Source: Acaryochloris sp. IP29b_bin.137 (GTDB lineage Bacteria > Cyanobacteriota > Cyanobacteriia > Thermosynechococcales > Thermosynechococcaceae). From it: a stretch of DNA of 42,473 nucleotides. This document shows positions 36,826-42,473 of this stretch, piece by piece. The notes beneath the pieces are model-generated. The model was not told the DNA's origin, did not search any database, and saw only the letters and a list, made by a program, of their open reading frames with translations. Positions within the stretch are counted from its first letter, which is position 1. Each line of letters opens with the position of its first letter. Both the position numbers and the translations under genes were made by a program. The DNA is taken from contig NZ_JANQOP010000322.1 of NCBI RefSeq assembly GCF_028285745.1, positions 1 through 42,473 on the forward strand. Direction: 5' to 3'.

Positions 36826-38310
36826 TTAGGTTTGATCCTCGCCATCGACAACATCCACGGGAGAATTATTCACTAGTCGATTACTGCCTTCGGTGACGAC
36901 TAATTCACCGGGTTTTAGTCCCCGAGCAATCGAAATTCGATCCAATCCTTCAATATCTAGAACAACGGGACGCTGCTCCACCCGGCCTGTCTTTTCATTG
37001 ACGACAAACACATAGGATTTGCGATCGCGCGTAATCACCGATCCAAACGGCAAGGTAATCGCCTCACTTCTAGATTGAGCGGCAATCCAGGTTTGCACCC
37101 GTGCTCCTAGGCGAAGGTTCTCGCGTCCTTCCGTAATTCGAACCCGTACCTGTACCGCTCTGCCTCCGGGGGTAACGGCGGGGGTAACAGAAAAAACCTT
37201 ACCTCGGGCTTTGGCAACACTGACTAAATTGCTTTGATTCAGTCCCTGGACAAAGGCTTGGCTAATATCATCATCCAAGGCAATATAGGCGGGTTGATTG
37301 GGGCGCAACAGACTCCCCTCGGAAGCCGGAATTTCAAAGGCAACTTCAAAACTACTGGGGTCCACCACCACGATGGGCACAGACTCAATGGCGGCTTGAT
37401 AACTGGTGGCGGACTGGACCCGGGAGGGACTCCAATATTCCCCTTCCCGAATATTCAAATAGGCAACAATCCCATTAATCGGAGACACGAGCTGCGTATC
37501 TTCTCTAGCAATCACAGTATTTAGTAATCGCGCTTGGTTAGAGACCACCCCTGCCTTGGAAACAGCAATTTGATCTTGGGCAGATTTGACGTTCTCTTGG
37601 GCCACCTTGACCCCAACTTGGGCTTGAATCACGCGGTTATTGTAGGTATCTCGTTCAGTGGCTGGAATTACCCCTTGCTTGTATAAGGTTTGCCGCCGCT
37701 TGGCTTCCGTCTTTGCCAATTCCAAGTCAGCCTTGGCCTGGCGCAAATTGGCTTGGGTTTGACGCAAGCTAGCAATCGCTTGCTCTTCGGTCCGCTTAGC
37801 GACTTCTCGGTCGGCAGCAGCCGCTCGTATATCAGACTGATATTTGCGGTCATCTATGGTAGCTAGCAATTGGCCTTTGCCTACTCTGTCGCCTTCTCGG
37901 AGAAAGCGGCCATTAATTTTGACAAGCTGGGTAACTTCCCCGCTCGATTCAAAAATCAGCTGTTTATAGCGTTCCGCTCTCACATCCCCATCGGGACTTG
38001 TAACCCAACGGCGAATCGGGGCTAACTGAGCCCGCACTGCTCTCACAGGTAATTTAGCTTCAGAAGCAGTTTCAGATTCGGTTATTGCAGGCGATTGACT
38101 GGTGTTGTAGAGACGCCACCCAAACAGTCCCGCAATCACCAGCATCACGAGAATAGCAATGGGCCAGGGTGACTTTTTACCAAATACTGAAGGTCGCGAA
38201 TGTTTCGGGTGTCGGTCTCCAGGGACCTGAATATCCAGTTCTAGCTGAGAGGGGGTATCAGTGTTAGCCAGATCTCCTGCCTCTCTTGGCGAACGTTCAT
38301 CCGTCTTCAT
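36826..38310 (-). CDS. RND periplasmic adaptor (HlyD/AcrA family)
   Basis: A 494-residue membrane fusion protein. It has a charged cytoplasmic head, one membrane helix (PIAILVMLVIAGLFGWRLY, about 50-68), and a lipoyl-like half (EVTQLVKINGRFLREGDRVGKGQLLATID). A coiled-coil hairpin is rich in Ala, Gln and Lys (about residues 165-250, with the heptad-like EEQAIASLRQTQANLRQAKA). Second lipoyl half, beta-barrel and membrane-proximal domain (PFGSVITRDRKSYVFVVNE) complete it. It would link the RND pump encoded just downstream to an outer membrane channel elsewhere in the genome. It is longer than AcrA (about 400), mostly through the N-terminal tail. Confidence 0.93.
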   Translation of the reverse strand: MKTDERSPREAGDLANTDTPSQLELDIQVPGDRHPKHSRPSVFGKKSPWPIAILVMLVIAGLFGWRLYNTSQSPAITESETASEAKLPVRAVRAQLAPIRRWVTSPDGDVRAERYKQLIFESSGEVTQLVKINGRFLREGDRVGKGQLLATIDDRKYQSDIRAAAADREVAKRTEEQAIASLRQTQANLRQAKADLELAKTEAKRRQTLYKQGVIPATERDTYNNRVIQAQVGVKVAQENVKSAQDQIAVSKAGVVSNQARLLNTVIAREDTQLVSPINGIVAYLNIREGEYWSPSRVQSATSYQAAIESVPIVVVDPSSFEVAFEIPASEGSLLRPNQPAYIALDDDISQAFVQGLNQSNLVSVAKARGKVFSVTPAVTPGGRAVQVRVRITEGRENLRLGARVQTWIAAQSRSEAITLPFGSVITRDRKSYVFVVNEKTGRVEQRPVVLDIEGLDRISIARGLKPGELVVTEGSNRLVNNSPVDVVDGEDQT

Positions 38311-38463
38311 GTGTCACATCTCATGTTGATAGGATTGTGCCGCTGGTTTCACTCAAAAAGCTACTGTGATCAAGCCGATAGCTATTACTTTACGAGAACT
38401 ATGAAGCATTGCAGTAGAGATCGACACAAAGATTATGCAATAAATCTGGACGATGGCATTCGA

Positions 38464-39129
38464 CTAGGGTGGATCAACTTTCTGCGATAAATATCCACCT
38501 ACCAAAATAGCGATAAATATGGTGGGGTAGAGCTGGCCGATAATTGCTTCAGTATCTGTGAGCACAATTGCTAAGGGACTAATAGGGACAATATCGCCAA
38601 ATCCTAAGGTTGTTAATGTCGTAAAGCTAAAGTGAATGGGGATTAAAAAAGAGTCTGTCTGAATCAAGGTCGCCGAAAATGCCTGGGGGTTTAGCGTTGC
38701 CACCATGCCATAAAACAACGCCCAGACAAAACCAATTAAGAAGTAAGCACAAATGCCACCTCTAATGGTGTCCATCGTTATGGTAGAGGCTGTAAAAATC
38801 TCCTGCATAATCAACAGGGCGGCTACCCCTAGATACACAATATAAATGGATTGAGCTAACAAAGGAAATGGCGAGGTAACCGTTGTTGCCCATCCCAGAG
38901 TGGGTCCTAATTGCAGACAGCAGGCCAAGATTGCAATCAAGAAATATGCCCAAAACAACTTTCTAGGGAGTGCGAAACTCCTCACGATGACAACCATTAC
39001 GTATAGCAAGAGGAAAGCAGAAATGGCACTCCCTAGTCCTCCCTGTAGAAAAGGGGCGGCCAAGAAGTTTGCAATTAGCACACCCAAGAGCTGCTTATAT
39101 TTGCGTTGTGATGAAGCTAGTACATACAT
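38464..39129 (-). CDS. Potassium channel-like membrane protein
   Basis: About 221 residues with several hydrophobic segments. A C-terminal pore unit reads FTTLTTLGFGDIVPIS, which is the potassium selectivity filter (TVGYGD-like, here TLGFGD) between two helices, the last being FIAILVGGYLSQ. The earlier part has around four more helices, giving a two-pore-helix channel with an N-terminal membrane extension. No RCK or cyclic nucleotide domain follows, so gating is unclear. The frame has an ATG at 39219, but the ATG at 39129 (MYVLASSQRKYKQLL) is followed directly by the first helix and is preferred. It may control membrane potential or osmotic response. Confidence 0.8.
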   Translation of the reverse strand: MYVLASSQRKYKQLLGVLIANFLAAPFLQGGLGSAISAFLLLYVMVVIVRSFALPRKLFWAYFLIAILACCLQLGPTLGWATTVTSPFPLLAQSIYIVYLGVAALLIMQEIFTASTITMDTIRGGICAYFLIGFVWALFYGMVATLNPQAFSATLIQTDSFLIPIHFSFTTLTTLGFGDIVPISPLAIVLTDTEAIIGQLYPTIFIAILVGGYLSQKVDPP

Positions 39130-39407
39130 TTGAGATCGGCGTTTACTGGGAGCGTATCTTGAGGTGGGTGGGAGGGCCAAGATTAAAGTCACCATCCTCC
39201 AACGGTTGGATACGCCCATTTACTAATACTGTAAACTTGCGCTATGCGCATTCCCTCATCAGAGGCTGGCTCCTCACAAGAACTTAAATTAAGTGCTCGA
39301 CCTGAGCTTTTGCTCCAGACAAATCATGGAGTTGGGCTTTCAGAGCTGAATCGGTTATTTCTGGAGCAGGCGATAAACCTGGTGTAGCTCATGATTTGGG
39401 TGGTCGG

Positions 39408-40219
39408 AACATTGTCAACTTAACTGATATGGCATCCTACCCGAGACTATGCCACGCTTAGGGGATGAGCCTTTCCTACATAAGACGCCGCTTCCCTGCC
39501 GAGATCATCTCTGATTGCGTCTGGTTGTACCACGCCTTCACCCTCAGCTTCCGAGATATCCAGAAAATGATGTTGTATCGAGGCATTGAGGTCACCTCTG
39601 AAGCCATCCGTAAGTGGTGCCGTAAATTCGCTCCAGCTTATATCGCCCCAAACCTGCGGATAAGTGGCATCTCGATGAAGTGGTCATCAAGATCAAGGGG
39701 AAGAAATACTACTTGTGGCGAGCTGTCGACAGAGATGGCCATGTCATTGATATCTTGATGCAGAGTCATCGCAATGAAGCGGCTGCCGACAAGTTTTTTC
39801 GCAAACTACTCAAGCCTCAAGATAGTCCTCCAAGGGTGCTCATTACTGACAAGCTCAAAAGCTATGGTGCGGCCAAGAAAAAGATTCTGAAGGGCGTAGA
39901 GCATAAACAGCATAAAGGATTGAATAATCAAGCGGAGAACTCACATCGACCGATAAGGGTGAGGGAAAGGCGAATGGGACGCTTCAAATCTCCCGGCCAT
40001 GCCCAACGTTTTCTGTCTGCTTTTGAACCGATAAGAGGACATTTCCACCCCTTTCAACATCAACAATCTGCACCTGAATTTAGAGACACGATGAGTCAGC
40101 GTTTTGAAAACTGGCGTAACATTGACGGGGCTGAGCGCTGCAGCATAAACCTCTATCTTGAGCCTATCGCTGAAAAACAGTGCCTAGTTTTTGTGATCGG
40201 TCGTTAAGTTGACAATGCC
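39408..40219 (+). mobile_element. IS6-family insertion sequence, probably inactive
   Basis: About 810 bases bounded by CATTGTCAACTTAAC (39410-39424) and its exact inverted copy GTTAAGTTGACAATG (40203-40217), each outside edge reaching GG/CC. The transposase lies between, and its stop codon is inside the right repeat, as is usual for compact ISs. Left and right flanks do not share an obvious 8-bp duplication, so the insertion is old or rearranged. The length fits the IS6/IS26 group. Confidence 0.75.
39465..40207 (+). pseudogene. IS6-family DDE transposase, reading frame broken
   Basis: The N-terminal part (39465 on) gives the helix-turn-helix region FRDIQKMMLYRGIEVTSEAI and KWCRKFAPAY. The catalytic part is in another frame: KWHLDEVVIKIKGKKYYLWR (the first Asp of DDE), then DKLKSYGAAKK (second Asp region) and ENSHRPIRVRERRM (Glu). 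The switch lies near 39640-39670, between FAPAY and RPKPADKWHLDEV. Family members usually have several extra Arg-rich residues at that point, so a small deletion of about 19 bases is likely rather than programmed slippage. Without a fix there would be no complete transposase. Confidence 0.8.
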
Positions 40220-40888
40220 GTCAACAGTATTACAAATGTAAAGCGGTTGGTTGCGACTCACATAAGGCGAGGGTGAAAACGTGCAAACAAATCAAATAAT
40301 GCGATTTTAGTAAGTTTTCAGGATTTTATTCGATTTTATTGACTAATTTTAAATGATCTATCTGGTTAGATATGCTACAGTTTCTTTTGGAAAGGTTTGC
40401 TCATCTTCTCCTATTACTAGCTTTGCAGGATGACAGTAAAGCAACCCAGTGTGGTGTTGGTTGTCTATCAGTGACGAAATCAATTGGAGCACCTCTGTAT
40501 TGGCAATTTTTATAGATCCAAAATAACTTAGCTGTGCCGTTGAAGGGGTAAGTTCATCTAATGACTTAACCTCAAATATTTGAAAGTGAATAACGTTCCA
40601 CCCACGTCTCTCGGGTTAGGGCTTATAGAGAGTGCATTGTAGTTTGAGCTATTGGTGCTCATGGAGGCCAAATTGCTCAATGACTGCTCCTGAGTATTGC
40701 GCTGGTATTGGGGCATTCATCCCGAAGGACTTTATCCGTAGTGCTGAAAGTTTTCAAATACTTTGTAGTTTGTTGAAGGTGCATAAATGGGTTCAGCAAA
40801 TCTCGAATATAGGGTAAGAGCAGTATTCTCAAAGCAACTTCTGCTTAATGCGCCAATTTTCAAAGTAGGCGTTTAAGGACGATTCAAT
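40220..40888. other. 670-base non-coding region after the IS
   Basis: AT-rich sequence with no protein-like reading frame; the longest open stretch on the plus strand (about 60 codons near 40632) has no recognisable motif. No clear hairpin or tRNA was seen. The last 30 bases carry the ribosome site AAGGA before the gene at 40889. Confidence 0.45.
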
Positions 40889-42412
40889 ATGAATAATCGA
40901 GAATTGGAAACATTCTTCAAATCACCTTCTTCCAACACCTTTGATTCATCTCTAGCGGGTAGTTTTCAGGAACACAATCAAAATATTTTTGGGGAATCTC
41001 TGAGTTCTGAGCCACAAGGGATGCCCAGTCTTGAAGATTTGTTCCAGTCTATTGTGCAAGAGCGCAGCCAGGACGCCGAGGGAGGTGACGTTGAAGACGA
41101 TGTGAATGGTAACCAAGGCTCGGCCACAGGATTTTTAGCGCCCACAAATTTTTCTGCAGACCAAGTGGTGGCTCATTTGCCTGGGATAGGAGCTGCCCTA
41201 AAATCGGGGAGTTGGCTTTTGGATCGAGGCACCCATGCTGTTGAGCAAGCGGTAGAAAGTGGTTCTCTGCTTGCGAAAGATCAGTTGGAGGCACTGTCTG
41301 ATACGGTTCAAAGCACTATTAATGATGCTTGGGAGAACTGGAACGATCCCAATAACAGTCTGCATAGTACCCTGGATCGAAAACTTGAAGAGACGGTGGA
41401 GGATGCCCATGAGTTGGCAAACGATGTTGGTCGCAGTGAGTATTGGGCAAGGTTTAAACAACGCTATAACCAAGCAATAGACTCTGTGAGTGCCTTTACC
41501 GAAAAGGTGGCTGGGTCACTAGGATATGGGGCGACAACTTCGGATATTGCCAAGGAGGAAGCTGCTTTAGAAGCTGCGACTTCCAGATTGGCAGATAATC
41601 TGATGGATTTGACTGAAGATCCTGATTTTGAGACTACGATTAAAACAGCTTTTGGGGATCAGACAGATGTTGAGGAAGTAGAAGAACTCATCCAGGGGAT
41701 TGCTGAGGGGGAGGTTGGTCCTGAGATTGAAGTGATTGATGGAGATAAGCTGGAGGGGTTAGGCGCTTTTGGTGACGGTCGGATCTTTATTTCTGATGAA
41801 ACGCTAGCTGAGGGTGCAGATAATCCTGCAGTCCTTGATAGGGTGCTGCTGGAGGAGGTGGGGCATTATCTTGATCAGGAGTTGAATGATATAGATTCGC
41901 CTGGGGACGAGGGAGAGATTTTTGCTGGCCTAGCAAAGGGGAAAACTTTTGCTGCAGAAGAGTTGCAAGACCTTAAAAATGAAAATGATAGCTCTGAGCT
42001 AATTACTGATGGCAAGACAATAGTTGTAGAAAACTTTGGTGTGCCTGATTGGCTTGAAGATCCTGTGAAAAATGCTGGTTCTTATGTTGTAGATAAAGCT
42101 CAAGATGCTGGTTCTTATATTGTAGGTAAAGCCAAAGATGCTGGTTCTTATGTTGTAGATAAAGCTCAAGATGCTGGTTCTTATATTGTAGATAAAGCCA
42201 AAGATGCTGGTTCTTATGTTGTAGATAAAACCAAAGATGCTGGTTCTTATGTTGTAGATAAAGCCAAAGATGCTGGTTCTTATGTTGTAGATAAAGCTCA
42301 AGATGTTACTGAAGAAATTGCAGGTGGTTCAAACTCATCACCCACAGGGGAAAGAGCTACTTATTCAAATGCAGATCTCGTTCTAACGGATTCTGGGGTC
42401 TCTCAAGAATGA
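40889..42412 (+). CDS. Acidic protein with EExGHxxD domain and seven 11-residue repeats
   Basis: The protein has 507 residues; I know no function. Residues 1-100 are Ser/Asn/Glu-rich and probably disordered. Residues 100-240 are helical and acidic. Residues 281-355 are a domain seen in many cyanobacterial large proteins: DGDKLEGLGAFGDGRIFISDE, then LLEEVGHYLDQ (322-329 E-E-V-G-H-Y-L-D) and DEGEIFAGL. The E-x2-H-x2-D arrangement suggests a metal site, possibly a zincin-like fold. Residues 395-471 are seven 11-residue units DAGSYVVDKAK/Q, amphipathic and LEA- or apolipoprotein-like. There is no signal peptide. Start ATG at 40889 has AAGGA upstream. The frame is complete at 42412. Confidence 0.75.
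   Translation: MNNRELETFFKSPSSNTFDSSLAGSFQEHNQNIFGESLSSEPQGMPSLEDLFQSIVQERSQDAEGGDVEDDVNGNQGSATGFLAPTNFSADQVVAHLPGIGAALKSGSWLLDRGTHAVEQAVESGSLLAKDQLEALSDTVQSTINDAWENWNDPNNSLHSTLDRKLEETVEDAHELANDVGRSEYWARFKQRYNQAIDSVSAFTEKVAGSLGYGATTSDIAKEEAALEAATSRLADNLMDLTEDPDFETTIKTAFGDQTDVEEVEELIQGIAEGEVGPEIEVIDGDKLEGLGAFGDGRIFISDETLAEGADNPAVLDRVLLEEVGHYLDQELNDIDSPGDEGEIFAGLAKGKTFAAEELQDLKNENDSSELITDGKTIVVENFGVPDWLEDPVKNAGSYVVDKAQDAGSYIVGKAKDAGSYVVDKAQDAGSYIVDKAKDAGSYVVDKTKDAGSYVVDKAKDAGSYVVDKAQDVTEEIAGGSNSSPTGERATYSNADLVLTDSGVSQE
42071..42301. repeat. Seven tandem 33-bp repeats inside the last gene
   Basis: Seven perfect-length units with no spacer, nearly identical at DNA level (unit like GATGCTGGTTCTTATGTTGT plus 13 bases). 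They encode DAGSYVVDKAK/Q. Near identity of even third codon positions points to recent expansion or homogenisation. Confidence 0.95.
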
Positions 42413-42473
42413 CCTTCTCTACGCCCATTCATAGATATGCTGATGGACAAGTTGTTTAGCCAGTTTTCGTGAT
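42413..42473. other. Downstream edge of the window
   Basis: 61 bases after the last stop with no recognisable gene or hairpin; too short to judge. Confidence 0.3.

Noticed and set aside
39640..39690. Programmed -1 frameshift in the IS6-family transposase
   Set aside because: No clear slippery heptamer is seen, IS6-family members normally have one frame, and residues appear to be missing at the switch, so a deletion is more likely.
40632..40817. 61-codon open frame in the gap after the IS
   Set aside because: No motif, no ribosome site and no neighbour relation; consistent with chance.
42071..42301. Regular 33-bp repeats that could suggest a CRISPR array
   Set aside because: The units are contiguous with no spacers and encode an in-frame 11-residue repeat.
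41999..42301. Open minus-strand frame across the repeats (IYNIRTSIFGF units)
   Set aside because: It is a shadow of the plus-strand 33-bp repeat and continues only because the repeat length is a multiple of three.

Overview
The window looks like a chromosomal segment of a cyanobacterium. The palindrome GCGATCGC (HIP1) recurs many times on both strands. There is a long cyanobacterial-type NusB, a nusB-ftsY-phosphatase order, an NIL-domain ferredoxin, and many proteins with cyanobacterial character. The oxylipin-type genes and IS content would suit Acaryochloris or a relative, but the genus is my inference.

Layout. 1-103 is the end of an IS3-family element cut by the window edge. 278-4257 (minus) is nusB, ftsY and a GAF/SpoIIE-type phosphatase. 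4353-7573 (plus) holds a glycosyltransferase and a secreted TPR protein. 7718-9184 (minus) holds an NIL/4Fe-4S ferredoxin, a 58-residue zinc-ribbon protein that starts at TTG, and a methyltransferase. 9315-12901 has an M16 peptidase homologue without the zinc motif, a class II glutamine amidotransferase and a second methyltransferase. After an 800-base AT-rich gap with two strong inverted repeats comes the main feature of the window, a tightly packed plus-strand cluster at 13704-22562: alpha/beta hydrolase, cyclooxygenase-like haem dioxygenase, catalase-related haemoprotein, Old Yellow Enzyme-type Fe-S flavoprotein, RoxA-like dihaem cytochrome, small membrane protein, and a second RoxA-like dihaem cytochrome, closed by a strong hairpin. 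22900-26314 has a low-complexity charged protein, a DUF393 thiol oxidoreductase and katG. 26923-33398 (minus) is a division/wall and replication block: polA, rsmH, an FtsL-position membrane protein and ftsI. 33529-39129 (minus) has an RND pump with its adaptor and a potassium-channel-like protein. 39408-40219 is a disrupted IS6-family element. 40889-42412 encodes a protein with a cyanobacterial EExGHxxD domain and seven 11-residue repeats.

How the genes may work together. Dioxygenase plus catalase-related protein matches the pair described in Nostoc punctiforme, where linoleate 10S-dioxygenase feeds a 10S-hydroperoxide lyase that yields an unsaturated C10 oxo-acid and C8 alcohols. Here the pair is extended by an ene-reductase-type flavoenzyme, which could reduce the enal product. 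It is further extended by two membrane-anchored cytochromes related to rubber oxygenase RoxA, and by an esterase-like hydrolase that could release the fatty acid. The whole could be a periplasm-to-cytoplasm lipid oxidation pathway. Only the first two steps have a characterised precedent that I know of; the rest is inference.

No rRNA, tRNA or CRISPR array was recognised. Promoter and terminator calls come from reading inverted repeats by eye and are tentative.
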